From contig DAOTIG010000032.1 of assembly GCA_035448065.1 (NCBI GenBank), forward strand, positions 1 to 27,640: 27,640 nucleotides of DNA. The letters run 5' to 3'. Position 1 is the first letter of the stretch. The number at the start of each line of letters is the position of its first letter. This document shows, piece by piece, positions 1 to 8,693 of the stretch. The notes below the pieces were generated by a model. The model was not told where the DNA came from. It searched no databases and saw nothing but the letters and a program-made list of their open reading frames with translations. Position numbers and translations under genes: made by a program. Origin of the DNA: Phosphoribacter sp035448065 (GTDB lineage: Bacteria; Actinomycetota; Actinomycetes; Actinomycetales; Dermatophilaceae).

Positions 1-283
1 CCTCGTCGTCATCAACGCCGGACGCGGGCTCGCCGGCTCGGTCCTCACCAGCGAGATGCTCGCCCGCGAGCTCCGCGGCGCCCACGTCGTGCGCGCGTTC
101 AACAACATCTTCTGGGGACATCTGGGCGCGCTCGTCCGGCCCCACGGTGACGGCGAGCGGACCGGGCTCCCGATCGCCGGCGACGACGCCGCGGCCAAGC
201 AGCAGGTGACCGAGCTGCTCGACGCGTCGTTCCGGCTCACGGCGTCGCGACGGCTCGTCGAGGCGCTCGACACCCCGACCTAG
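1..283 (+). CDS. NADP/F420-type oxidoreductase, C-terminal part (5' end outside window)
   Basis: The frame is open from base 2 to the TAG at 281-283, giving 93 residues with no start in the window. The piece VVRAFNNIFWGHL, followed by LPIAGDDAAAKQQV and ELLD, matches the C-terminal half of the Rossmann-fold NADPH-dependent F420 reductase / NADP-oxidoreductase family, which moves hydride between NADPH and F420 or a related cofactor. VVINAGRGL at the left edge would be a strand following the nucleotide-binding domain. Family members usually continue past the ELLD helix with a segment like GFDxVDxGxL and a closing helix. Here the chain instead ends after about 20 residues (FRLTASRRLVEALDTPT), so the C-terminus looks shortened or replaced. 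It meets the KS-AT gene tail to tail 19 bases later. Family assignment is fairly good; exact substrate is unknown. Confidence 0.6.
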   Translation, partial: LVVINAGRGLAGSVLTSEMLARELRGAHVVRAFNNIFWGHLGALVRPHGDGERTGLPIAGDDAAAKQQVTELLDASFRLTASRRLVEALDTPT

Positions 284-302
284 CGAGCGGGAGCGACGAG
301 CC

Positions 303-2606
303 TCAGGAGCCGTCGGCGGCGGCGACCGTGCGCTCGATCTCGTCGAGCGGACCGAAGACCGCGGCCATCGCGCCGTTGTCCTCGACGCTGACCTTGGCCA
401 TCTCGCGGCCGCGGGCCGACACGGCCTCCATCGCCGCGTCGAGGGTGAGCGAGCCGGCCGCGACGAGCGCGCCGTACTCGCCGAGGCTGTGACCCATCAC
501 CATGTCCGGCTCGATGCCGTATGCCGCGAGCAGCCGGGTCAGCGACAGGTCGGTGGCAAGCACCGCCGGCTGGGTGATCTCGGTCTGCATGAGCTGCTTG
601 GTGGCACCCTTGACCGCCGCCTCGTCGCTGGGGTCGACGTAGATGAAGGAGGTGAGCGGCCGGCCGAGCAGCGGGGTCATCACCCGGTCGGCCTCGTCGA
701 AGGTCGCCTTGACGATCGGCTCGGACGTGTGCAGCGAGCGGAGCATGTTGACGTACTGGCTGCCCTGCCCGGTGTAGAGGAAGGCCACCTTCGGCGCCGG
801 GCCGCGCCCGACGAACACGCCCTGCTGGCGCAGCATCTTGAAGATCGCGGCATTGCCGGTGGCCAGGCCCTTGGCGGCCTTGTCGAGCTTGCCGGCGAGC
901 TCGGCGGCGTCGGCGTAGTCGACGGCGATCCGCACGGCAGCGGTGGCCAGGGCCGGGTCCGGTGCGGCCGGTGCCGGTGCTCGGCCGGCCTGGGCGTCGG
1001 CGAGTGCCGCCTGGACCTGGGCGAGCAGGTCGGCGTCGTCCCGACCGCCGAGGACGAGCGCGCCGCGCATCGGGGTCTTGCGCTCGGCCGGTGCCGCTGC
1101 GGTGGCGCCCGCGTCGGCGGCCTGCGCCGACCCGGGGACAGCGGCCGCGGCATACACCTTGGGCCTGGGCTTGTGCCGACCCGGGATGTGCTCCTCGACG
1201 ACGACGTGGAAGTTCGTGCCGCCGAATCCGAAGGCGCTGACACCGCCACGGCGCACGCCGGAGGCAGGGGTGTCCCATTGCCGCAGAGCGGTGTTCACCG
1301 CGCACGGGCTGGTGTCCCAGTCGACGTTCTCGTTGGGGTTGACGAAGCCGAGCGACGGGGCGAGGACCTTCTCGTGCAGCTGCTTGACCATCTTGAAGAG
1401 ACCGGCGGTGCCGGCGGCTGCCTTGAGGTGGCCGATGTTCGACTTGACCGAGCCGAGCGCGATCGAGCGCGGGCGGGCGCCGGCGGCGCCGAAGACGGCG
1501 GCCAGGCTCTCCAGCTCGGTCGCGTCGCCGACCCGGGTCGACGTGCCGTGCGCCTCGAGCGCGCCGACGGTGGCCGGGTCCTCGCCGCAGCGCTCCCAGG
1601 CCCGCCGGACGGCGAGCTGCTGGCCGACCGGGTTGGGCGCGGTGATGCCCTTGCCCTTGCCGTCCGAGGAGCCACCGACCGACAGGATGACCGAGTAGAT
1701 CCGGTCGCCGTCACGCTCGGCGTCCTCGAGCCGCTTGAGCACGAAGACGGCGGCGCCCTCGCCCATGACGAAGCCATCGGCACCGGCGTCGAAGGGTCGG
1801 GTGCCGGTGGCCGAGAGGGCGCCGATCTTGCAGAACTTGACGAAGGCGTCGACGCCCATGTTGCGGTCGATGCCGCCGGTGAGCACCGCGTCGTACTGGT
1901 GGTCGTTGAGCCCGAGGATCGCCGAGTTGAGCGCGGCGAGGCCGGACGCGCAGGCGGCGTCGGTCGTGTAGTTGGGGCCGCGCAGGTTGAGGACGTTGGC
2001 GATCCGGCCGGCGATGACGTTGGACAGCTCACCGGGCATGGTGTCCTCGGTGATCTCGAACATGTTGTCCAGGTATGCCGCGCGCGTCTCCTCGACGATC
2101 GCGACCTGCTGCTCGCGGGACAGCCCGCGCAGGGTGGGGCTCTCCTCGAGTCGCTTGAGCGCCTCGGGCAGCTGGATCCGCATCGAGGACTGGTAGTGCT
2201 TCTCGCCGCCGATGGCGTTGCCGAGGATGACCGCGATGCGATCCGAGTCGATGCCCCAGGTGGGCCAACCGGCGTCCATGAGCGCCCGCCGCCCGGCCGA
2301 CAGCGCCCACCGCTGGCCCTGGTCCATCTGCGCGGCCACGGTCGGCGGGATCGGCATCCGCCAGCGGATCGGGTCCCACTCGAAGTCGCGGACCCAGCCG
2401 CCGATCGTCGAGTAGGTCTTGTCCCGCGCGCTGTGGTCGGGGGAGTAGTAGAGCGCCGGGTCCCAGCGCTCCGGCGGCACCTCGGTGATGCAGTAGCGGC
2501 CGCCGGTGATGTTGGCCCAGAAGGCGTCCCCGTCGGGCGCCTGGGGCATGATCGCGGCCAGTCCGACGATCGCGACGGGCTGGGCGGCGGGGTGGGCGTC
2601 GGTCAT
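303..2606 (-). CDS. KS-AT polyketide/PUFA-synthase-like protein, truncated within the AT domain
   Basis: Encodes 767 residues. Residues about 10-475 form a beta-ketoacyl synthase with a complete Cys-His-His set: Cys219 in TTDAACASG, His353 in EAHGTSTRVGD and His393 in KSNIGHLKAAAG. It is of the iterative PfaA/type I type that joins acyl and malonyl units. After an Ala/Pro-rich linker (about 485-600) comes an acyltransferase with GQGSQ (about 613) and the nucleophile Ser707 in GHSLGE. The protein stops at AAADGS, before the rest of the AT domain including its catalytic His; no ACP, KR or DH follows. It therefore looks 3'-truncated rather than a natural KS-AT pair. The start ATG at 2606 is chosen because AAAGGA lies just upstream. 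It is 28 bases from the acyl-CoA dehydrogenase stop, so the two are probably co-transcribed. A functional KS alone cannot be excluded. Confidence 0.75.
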   Translation of the reverse strand: MTDAHPAAQPVAIVGLAAIMPQAPDGDAFWANITGGRYCITEVPPERWDPALYYSPDHSARDKTYSTIGGWVRDFEWDPIRWRMPIPPTVAAQMDQGQRWALSAGRRALMDAGWPTWGIDSDRIAVILGNAIGGEKHYQSSMRIQLPEALKRLEESPTLRGLSREQQVAIVEETRAAYLDNMFEITEDTMPGELSNVIAGRIANVLNLRGPNYTTDAACASGLAALNSAILGLNDHQYDAVLTGGIDRNMGVDAFVKFCKIGALSATGTRPFDAGADGFVMGEGAAVFVLKRLEDAERDGDRIYSVILSVGGSSDGKGKGITAPNPVGQQLAVRRAWERCGEDPATVGALEAHGTSTRVGDATELESLAAVFGAAGARPRSIALGSVKSNIGHLKAAAGTAGLFKMVKQLHEKVLAPSLGFVNPNENVDWDTSPCAVNTALRQWDTPASGVRRGGVSAFGFGGTNFHVVVEEHIPGRHKPRPKVYAAAAVPGSAQAADAGATAAAPAERKTPMRGALVLGGRDDADLLAQVQAALADAQAGRAPAPAAPDPALATAAVRIAVDYADAAELAGKLDKAAKGLATGNAAIFKMLRQQGVFVGRGPAPKVAFLYTGQGSQYVNMLRSLHTSEPIVKATFDEADRVMTPLLGRPLTSFIYVDPSDEAAVKGATKQLMQTEITQPAVLATDLSLTRLLAAYGIEPDMVMGHSLGEYGALVAAGSLTLDAAMEAVSARGREMAKVSVEDNGAMAAVFGPLDEIERTVAAADGS

Positions 2607-2634
2607 GGCAGCGGTCCTTTGTCCGGGGAGAGCG

Positions 2635-4344
2635 TCAGGCGGAGGCGCCGCGCCCGTAGAGGGCGTCGGCAACGGCATCCATGTCGGTGACCAGCCCGGC
2701 CTGGGCGGCCTGGATCGCGGCGGTCGGGATGCCGCTCACGGCTGCGACGGCGGGCGAGCCGGGGTCGGCCGCTCCGGCCACCCAGCGGGAGCCGTCGAAG
2801 GCGACCTTGGCGGCGGCCTCGCGCGCGAAGACCCGCGCCATGGTGGCGAAGGTGTCGGCGTCGAAGCGGCGCGGGCTCTTCTCGTGGGCGCTGTCGTCGG
2901 CGGCGGCCGCGGCCCGCTTGGCGAAGACCTCGGCCCCCTCACACGAGGCGATGAGCTCGCCGAGGCGGAAGAGCACGTGCTGGTTGCGGGTGAGCCGGCC
3001 GGTGCGGCAGGCCTCGAGGACGACGGCGAGGCCCTCGCAGGCGAGCGCGGCGACATCGGCGCCGACCCGCGGCATCCGGGCATGCAGCGTCTTGAGCTCG
3101 GCGGCCTTGGCGCGGTAGTAGCCGCCCTGGGTCTTGAGGTGCTGCTGCCACCGGTCGCGGGCGATGGTCATCTCCATGATCTCGGAGGTGCCCTCGTAGA
3201 TCGTCGTGATCCGGACGTCGCGCTTGACCTTCTCGACGACGTAGGGGCGGGTGTAGCCGTAGCCGCCGTGCGCCTGGATGGCCGCGTCGGCGGCGGCGTT
3301 GCCGGCCTCGGTGGCGAGGTACTTGGCGATCGCGCCCTCGGTGTTCATCGCGCCGTTGGCGCCCAGGCCGCGGTCGATCTTGTCGGCGGTGTCCTCGATG
3401 AAGGCGCGGGCCGCCTCGAGCCGCACGGCGTGCGGGACGATGAGCTTGTGCGTGTAGCCCTGCTTGTCGCACAGCAGGCTGCCACCCTGCTCGCGGTTCA
3501 TCGAGTAGGTGATGGCCCGGTCGAGGGCCTCCCAGCCACCGCCGAGCCCGAAGGCCGCGACCATCAGCCGGGTGTAGCCGAAGACCTGCTGGGCCTGCAC
3601 GAGACCCTTGCCCTCGACCCCGCCGATGAGGTTGTAGGCGGGCACCTCGACGTCGTCGAGGAAGAGTGCGGCGGTGTTGGACAGCCGCAGGCCGTGCTTG
3701 TCCTCCGGCGGCGCCGCCGAGAAGCCGGGGGCGTCCTTGGGCACCACGAACCACGACGGGCCGGCCTCGGTGAGGGCGAGGATCGTCGTGAAGTCGGCGA
3801 TCGAGCCGTTGGAGATCCACTGCTTGCGGCCGGAGATCGTGTATGCCGTAATCTCGCCGTCGTCGCCGCGGACCGGGGTGGCGGTGGTCGTCAGGGCGCC
3901 GAGGTCGGAGCCCGCCTCGGGCTCGGTCGCGCCGTAGGCGAAGACGACGCCCTCGCGGGCGATCGCGCCGAGCCACTCCTGCTTCTGCTCCTCGGTGGCG
4001 CCGACGACGATCGGGTCGGAGCCGAGGAAGGTGGCGAAGACGGCGGTCGCCAGACCGATGTCCTTGCGCGCCATCGTCTCGCAGACCCGATAGGCGTCGA
4101 AGGCGCCGCCGTCCATCCCGTCGTAGGCCTCGGGGATGAAGACGAGCTGCACGCCGAGCTGCTCGGGGTCGCTCATCGCCCGGACGATGTCCTCGGGGCA
4201 GCGGTCCTCGTGGTCGAGGTCGAGCTGCAGCTCAGGGGAGAGGGCAGCGTCGACGAAGTCGCCGAGCGCCTCGAGCATGAGCTGCAGGCTCTCCAGGTCG
4301 AGGCCGGCGCCGAGGGCGTGCGAGGGGGTGGCGGTGTCGGTCAT
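2635..4344 (-). CDS. Acyl-CoA dehydrogenase family protein (569 aa)
   Basis: An FAD-dependent acyl-CoA dehydrogenase that introduces the alpha-beta double bond in acyl-CoA and hands electrons to ETF. The N-terminal helical domain is followed by the flavin/substrate segment FAYGATEPEAGSD (about 136-147), the beta domain with GRKQWISNG (172-180), and the C-terminal helical domain with QAHGGYGYTR (357-366) and IYEGTSEIM. Glu384 in that motif is the catalytic base position of most ACADs. At 569 residues it is longer than the usual 380-400; the extra C-terminal helices resemble the long ACAD families. The start at 4344 has AAGGAAG a few bases upstream. It sits in the etfBA-etfD series, which supplies its electron acceptors, and precedes the KS-AT gene. 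Chain-length specificity cannot be read from the sequence. Confidence 0.88.
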   Translation of the reverse strand: MTDTATPSHALGAGLDLESLQLMLEALGDFVDAALSPELQLDLDHEDRCPEDIVRAMSDPEQLGVQLVFIPEAYDGMDGGAFDAYRVCETMARKDIGLATAVFATFLGSDPIVVGATEEQKQEWLGAIAREGVVFAYGATEPEAGSDLGALTTTATPVRGDDGEITAYTISGRKQWISNGSIADFTTILALTEAGPSWFVVPKDAPGFSAAPPEDKHGLRLSNTAALFLDDVEVPAYNLIGGVEGKGLVQAQQVFGYTRLMVAAFGLGGGWEALDRAITYSMNREQGGSLLCDKQGYTHKLIVPHAVRLEAARAFIEDTADKIDRGLGANGAMNTEGAIAKYLATEAGNAAADAAIQAHGGYGYTRPYVVEKVKRDVRITTIYEGTSEIMEMTIARDRWQQHLKTQGGYYRAKAAELKTLHARMPRVGADVAALACEGLAVVLEACRTGRLTRNQHVLFRLGELIASCEGAEVFAKRAAAAADDSAHEKSPRRFDADTFATMARVFAREAAAKVAFDGSRWVAGAADPGSPAVAAVSGIPTAAIQAAQAGLVTDMDAVADALYGRGASA

Positions 4345-4409
4345 CACGACTTCCTTGCTCGAGAGGCGTTGCGGGACAGGGTCATTGCGGATCTGGATGG
4401 GGTATACCG

Positions 4410-6635
4410 TCAGCCGGCCGGACTCGCTGGTGCTGCGTCGGTGAGGTCGGGCCGCACCGAGCGCAGCAGCACCTCGGCGACGTCGGTGACAGCGACGGTC
4501 GCAGCCGCGCTGCCCTCTTGCTGACGTTGGGCGACGCCGTCGGTCAGCATGGTGATGCAGAAGGGGCAGGCGGCGGCGACGACGTCGGGCTTGGTCGCGA
4601 GCGCCTCGTCGGCGCGGTTCTGGTTGATCCGGGTGCCGAGGTTCTCGTCCATCCACATCCGGGCGCCGCCGGCGCCGCAGCAGAAGGACCGCTCGCGGTT
4701 GCGCGGCATCTCCTGGACCCGCGCGCCCGGGATCGCGCCGAGGACCTCGCGGGGGGCCGCGAAGATCCGGTTGTGCCGACCGAGGTAGCACGGGTCGTGG
4801 TAGGTGACGGCCGCGTCGACGCGCTGCACCGGGGTGAGCCGCTTCTCGGCGACCAGCCGGGCCAGCAGGGTCGTGTGGTGGACGACCTCGTAGCGTCCGC
4901 CGACCTGCGGGTACTCGTTGGCGAGGGTGTTGTAGCAGTGCGCGCAGGTGACGACGATCCGCTTCGCGCCGGCCTCGTTGAGGGTCTCGACGTTCTGCAT
5001 GGCGAGCATCTGGAAGAGGAACTCGTGGCCCATCCGGCGGGCCGGGTCGCCGGTGCAGGCCTCGGCCTCGCCGAGGACCATGAACTCGACGCCGGCCTCG
5101 TGCAGCAGGGTGGCGACGGCCTGCGAGGTGCGCTTGGCGGTGTCGTCGAGGGCGCCGGCGCAGCCGACCCAGTAGAGGTACTCGACGTCGTCGGGGATCT
5201 TCTCGCCCTCGTAGACGCGGACCTCGAAGTCGAGGCTCTCGGCCCACTCGAGCCGCTTGCTGCCGCCCAGACCCCATGGGTCGCCGGCGTGCTCGAGGTT
5301 GCGCAGCATGATGCCGGCCTCCTCGGGGAAGGCCGACTCCATGAGCACCTGGTAGCGGCGCATGTCGACGATGTGGTCGACGTGCTCGATGTCGACCGGG
5401 CACTGCTCGACGCAGGCGCCGCAGGTCGTGCACGACCAGAGCATGTCGAAGGGCACGACGCCCTCGCCGGTGACGCCGTGCTCGCCGACGTGCGCGGTCT
5501 CGTCGTCCTGCGGGCCGACGAGCGGTCGGGCCGCCTCGGTCTTCGCCGCCTCCGGTATGCCGCCCAGCGTCGCCTCGGTGGGCTCACCGTCGGCACCCTT
5601 CTCGGCCGCCGAGGTGGCCAGCAGATAGGGCGCCTTGGCCAGCGAGTGGTCGCGCAGGGTCATGATGAGGACCTTGGGCGAGAGCGGCTTGTCGGTGTTC
5701 CAGGCGGGGCACTGGCTCTGGCAGCGACCGCACTCGGTGCAGGTCGCGAAGTCGAGCAGGCCCTTCCAGGTGAAGTCCTCGACCTTGCCGACGCCCATGA
5801 CGTCGTCGTCACCAGGGTCCTCGAAGTTGACCTTCGTGCCCTGCCAGTAGACCGGCTCGAGGGCGCCGAGGGCGCGCGGCCGGCGCGCGTAGGCGACGTT
5901 GGGGATCGAGGCGAAGATGTGCATGTGCTTGCTGTAGGTCACGAAGACCGTGAAGCCGAGCAGCACGGCGAGCGAGAGCAGCAGGAAGAAGGTCTCCCAG
6001 AGCTCGACGTTCGTCTTCGGCAGGATCGCGGCGAACCACTGCGAGGCGAAGGCCCCGTGCAGGAAGCGCATCTTGTCGGCGTTCTCAGGGGCGTGCAGCT
6101 CCTGGGCGTTGATCGACGCGCCGCGATAGGCCAGCAGGGTCCACACGACGTTGAAGATCATGAACAGCACGAACCAGGCCGGGCCGATGTGCGAGCCGAA
6201 GAAGCGGCTGCGCCGGCCGAGGCTCTTGGGCGCCTGCTGGATCCGCAGGATGGTGAAGATGCCGAGGGCGACGACGCAGAGGATCGCGAAGAGGTCCTCG
6301 ATGAAGCCGAACCAGGCGAAGTTGCCGAGCACCGGGATCTGGAAGTCCGCCTGCACCAGGCCGAAGAATGCCTCGACGATGGTGAACAGCAGGATCATGA
6401 AGCCCCAGAAGACCAGGAAGTGCGCGACTCCTGGCACGGTCCAGCGCAGCAGCTTGCGCTGCAGCGCGACCTCCTGCACCTCGGCGGCGGCTGCGGCGCC
6501 GGTGTCGAGCCGGCGGTCCGCCTCCAGCGGCTGGAAGGTCTTGCCCAACCGCCAGAGCATGAACAGGCGGCGCCCGGCGATCCCGAGACACACGACTGTG
6601 AGCAGCAGACCCAGGATCAGCCGGACCGCCATCAT
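4410..6635 (-). CDS. etfD: Membrane Fe-S oxidoreductase, EtfD/FadF-type ETF:quinone oxidoreductase
   Basis: Encodes 741 residues. About five hydrophobic segments (near 1-20, 70-93, 108-132, 153-170 and 212-233) form an N-terminal cytochrome-b-like membrane domain. Two 4Fe-4S motifs follow, CTECGRCQSQCP (299-310) and CTTCGACVEQCP (402-412), then two cysteine-rich CCG domains of the heterodisulfide reductase type (HDPCYLGRH and SFCCGAGGARMWMDE near the C-terminus). This matches the actinobacterial EtfD/FadF family, which takes electrons from ETF and reduces menaquinone during beta-oxidation. The position directly downstream of etfA and upstream of an acyl-CoA dehydrogenase supports this. Two adjacent ATGs are possible starts; the first is given, with AAGGAG about 9 bases upstream. 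The symbol is assigned by family and context. Confidence 0.88.
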   Translation of the reverse strand: MMAVRLILGLLLTVVCLGIAGRRLFMLWRLGKTFQPLEADRRLDTGAAAAAEVQEVALQRKLLRWTVPGVAHFLVFWGFMILLFTIVEAFFGLVQADFQIPVLGNFAWFGFIEDLFAILCVVALGIFTILRIQQAPKSLGRRSRFFGSHIGPAWFVLFMIFNVVWTLLAYRGASINAQELHAPENADKMRFLHGAFASQWFAAILPKTNVELWETFFLLLSLAVLLGFTVFVTYSKHMHIFASIPNVAYARRPRALGALEPVYWQGTKVNFEDPGDDDVMGVGKVEDFTWKGLLDFATCTECGRCQSQCPAWNTDKPLSPKVLIMTLRDHSLAKAPYLLATSAAEKGADGEPTEATLGGIPEAAKTEAARPLVGPQDDETAHVGEHGVTGEGVVPFDMLWSCTTCGACVEQCPVDIEHVDHIVDMRRYQVLMESAFPEEAGIMLRNLEHAGDPWGLGGSKRLEWAESLDFEVRVYEGEKIPDDVEYLYWVGCAGALDDTAKRTSQAVATLLHEAGVEFMVLGEAEACTGDPARRMGHEFLFQMLAMQNVETLNEAGAKRIVVTCAHCYNTLANEYPQVGGRYEVVHHTTLLARLVAEKRLTPVQRVDAAVTYHDPCYLGRHNRIFAAPREVLGAIPGARVQEMPRNRERSFCCGAGGARMWMDENLGTRINQNRADEALATKPDVVAAACPFCITMLTDGVAQRQQEGSAAATVAVTDVAEVLLRSVRPDLTDAAPASPAG

Positions 6636-6711
6636 CAGGGGAAGCTCCTTCGTGCCGAGGGTGGGAGAGGTGCTGCACGGCCCGGCTCGGCGCGCCGGCC
6701 TGGGCCGGTGG

Positions 6712-7674
6712 TCACCCCTTGCGTCGGGCGACCTCGTCGACGAGCGCCGGGAGCACTGCGTGCAGGTCGCCGACGACGCCGTAGTCGGCGATCTGGAAGA
6801 TCGGCGCCTTCGGGTCCTTGTTGACGACGACGATCGTCTTGCTCGACTGCATGCCGGCCCGGTGCTGGATCGCGCCGGAGATGCCGGCGGCGACGTAGAG
6901 CGACGGAGCGACGGTCTTGCCGGTCTGGCCGACCTGCAGCTCGTGCGGAGCCCAGTGCTGATCGGTGACGGTGCGCGAGGCGCCAACCGCACCGCCGAGG
7001 GCGTCCGCGGCGCGCTCGATGACCGCGAAGCCCTCCTGCGAGCCCACACCGCGGCCCCCGGCGACGACGACTGCCGCGTCGGTGAGCTCGGGCCGGCCGG
7101 TGGAGACCTTGGGCTCGCGGGAGGTGATCTTCGCGCCCTTGGCCGCGTCGCTGACCGAGACCGAGACGGCCTCGACACTGGGCGAGGCGGCGGCCGGCTC
7201 GGCGCTGGTCGCGTTGGGACGCATGGTCACGACGGCCGGGCCGCGGGTGACCTCGCTCTTGGCCTGGAAGCGGCCGGCGAAGACGCTCTGGGTCGTCGTC
7301 ACCGTGTCACCGGCGAGCTCGACCTTGGTCGCGTCGGGCACGACGCCGGCGCCGAGACGGACCGCGACCCGGGCCGCGATGTCCTTGCCCTCAGGTCCGC
7401 TGGTGAGCAGCACCGCCACCGGCGAGGCCTGCTGGGCGATCTGCACGACCGCCTCGGCCTTGGGCAGCGAGAGGAACTCGCCGACCTCGGGAGCGTCGAC
7501 GGCGTAGACCTTGGTGGCGCCGTACTCGCCGAGCGCGGCGACGACGGCGTCATCGGCAGCGCCGAAGACGATGGCGGCGGGCTCACCGAGCGCGCGGGCC
7601 GCGGTGAGCAGCTCGAGGGTGGGCTTGCGGACGCCGGAGCTGGTGGTCTCGGCGACGACGAGGACTTCCGACAC
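6712..7674 (-). CDS. etfA: Electron transfer flavoprotein subunit alpha
   Basis: Encodes 320 residues, the usual length for EtfA, the FAD-carrying subunit of the soluble ETF heterodimer that collects electrons from acyl-CoA dehydrogenases. The C-terminal FAD domain is complete: GGRGVGSQEGF, GASRTVTD, QVGQTGKTVAPSLYVAAGIS and the closing NKDPKAPIFQIADYGVVGD. The start is GTG at 7674, with TAGGAGA seven to eight bases upstream; no ATG fits as well. It lies 67 bases downstream of etfB, and the membrane oxidoreductase follows after 76 bases, so etfB-etfA-etfD is most simply one operon. Codon use is like its neighbours and nothing appears missing. Confidence 0.95.
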   Translation of the reverse strand: MSEVLVVAETTSSGVRKPTLELLTAARALGEPAAIVFGAADDAVVAALGEYGATKVYAVDAPEVGEFLSLPKAEAVVQIAQQASPVAVLLTSGPEGKDIAARVAVRLGAGVVPDATKVELAGDTVTTTQSVFAGRFQAKSEVTRGPAVVTMRPNATSAEPAAASPSVEAVSVSVSDAAKGAKITSREPKVSTGRPELTDAAVVVAGGRGVGSQEGFAVIERAADALGGAVGASRTVTDQHWAPHELQVGQTGKTVAPSLYVAAGISGAIQHRAGMQSSKTIVVVNKDPKAPIFQIADYGVVGDLHAVLPALVDEVARRKG

Positions 7675-7741
7675 GATGCTTCTCCTAGATGCCGTGGTGT
7701 GTCGTGCGGGCGGGTGAGGTCTGGGGGTGGGCGCGAAGCCG

Positions 7742-8521
7742 TCAGATGAAGCCGCGGCCGGCGAGGAAGTCGGCCAGCTGCTTGCCGCCCTCGCCCTCGT
7801 CGGTGACGATCGTGCCGGCGGTGCGCGGCGGCGTGGGGGAGACGTCGACGGTCCTCACCGACGCGGCCCCGAGGCCGACCTGGTCGGCGGCGACGCCGAG
7901 GTCGGCCAGGCTCATCGTCTCGATCGGCTTCTTCTTGGCCGCCATGATCGCCTTGAAGGCGGGGTAGCGGGCCTCGCCGGTCTGGTCGGTGACCGAGACG
8001 ACCGCGGGCAGCGTCACGGCGACCCGCTCGCTGGCGGCGTCGGTGTCGCGCCGGATGCTCACCTGGCCGCCGTCGACGGTCAGCTCGCCGGCGAAGGTCG
8101 CCTGGTTGGCGCCCAGCCGGTCGGCGACCATCTGCGGCACGACCGACAGCTCGGCGTCGGTGGAGGCCATGCCGGTGAGGACCAGGTCATAGCCGACCTT
8201 CTCCAGCGCCTTGGCCAGCACGAGCGAGGTGCCGAGCGCGCACGAGCCGTGGATCGCGTCGTCGAGGACGTGCACGGCCTTGTCGCCGCCGATGGCGAGC
8301 GCCTTGCGCAGGCCCTCGGCCGCCTTGGCCGGGCCGACGGTGAGGAAGACGACCTCCGACGCGGCACCGCTCTCGGCCAGCCGCGCGGCCTGCTCCACGG
8401 CATACTCGTCGAGCTCGGAGAGCCGGCCCTCGACGCCGGCGCGATCGACGGTGAGGTCGGGGGCGAACTTCCACGTGGCCGTGGGCTCCGGGACGTGCTT
8501 GACGAGGACGACGATCTTCAT
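7742..8521 (-). CDS. etfB: Electron transfer flavoprotein subunit beta
   Basis: Encodes 259 residues, the normal EtfB size. The N-terminus MKIVVLVKHVPEP is the family signature. The AMP-binding region DAELSVVPQMVADRLGANQATFA and the recognition-loop region PAFKAIMAAKKKPIETMSLADLG, which docks on dehydrogenases, are both present. It is the first gene of the minus-strand acyl-CoA oxidation block and binds AMP as the structural partner of EtfA. The ATG at 8521 is chosen because the family starts at MKI. The Shine-Dalgarno is weak (AGGTCACC), and a 172-base upstream region holds a strong palindrome that could be an operator. None of the 32 GTATGCCG copies falls in etfA or etfB. Confidence 0.95.
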   Translation of the reverse strand: MKIVVLVKHVPEPTATWKFAPDLTVDRAGVEGRLSELDEYAVEQAARLAESGAASEVVFLTVGPAKAAEGLRKALAIGGDKAVHVLDDAIHGSCALGTSLVLAKALEKVGYDLVLTGMASTDAELSVVPQMVADRLGANQATFAGELTVDGGQVSIRRDTDAASERVAVTLPAVVSVTDQTGEARYPAFKAIMAAKKKPIETMSLADLGVAADQVGLGAASVRTVDVSPTPPRTAGTIVTDEGEGGKQLADFLAGRGFI

Positions 8522-8609
8522 GCCGGGTGACCTGCCTGTCGTAGCGGATTGCGTACAAGACCTGAGCCTGCCAGGTCTGACCATTTCGTCAACCGGGGCG
8601 ATGGTCCCT

Positions 8610-8621
8610 TACCGGCCGGTA
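8610..8621. promoter_or_regulatory. Candidate TetR-type operator upstream of etfB
   Basis: TACCGGCCGGTA is a perfect 12-bp palindrome about 90 bases upstream of the etfB start, followed at 8627-8645 by further CGGT/ACCG half-site-like pieces. Palindromes of the TTACCGRCCGGTAA kind are common targets of TetR-family regulators of acyl-CoA breakdown genes, which is the function of the block downstream. No regulator gene lies nearby, so the assignment is an inference. The rest of the 8522-8693 interval shows no gene and no convincing -35/-10 pair. Confidence 0.35.
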
Positions 8622-8693
8622 GGACGGTTCGGTCGGTTAATACCGGGCCGTCGTGGGCCCGGCAGAGCTGCCATCGCTCCTTCGCCGCGTGCT

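Noticed and set aside
303..2606. Frameshift explanation for the truncated AT domain
   Set aside because: No frame of the minus strand below 303 resembles the missing AT sequence, and the plus strand there encodes a recognisable oxidoreductase.
489..6824. Very long open frames on the plus strand opposite the KS-AT, dehydrogenase, EtfD and Etf genes
   Set aside because: They are antisense to genes with clear family motifs, have low-complexity Arg/Gly/Asp/Val translations, and follow the codon-position shadow typical of high-GC DNA.
8522..8693. A specific etfB promoter using TTGACG (minus strand, 8587-8592) as -35
   Set aside because: No acceptable -10 element lies 16-19 bases downstream, so I do not call it.
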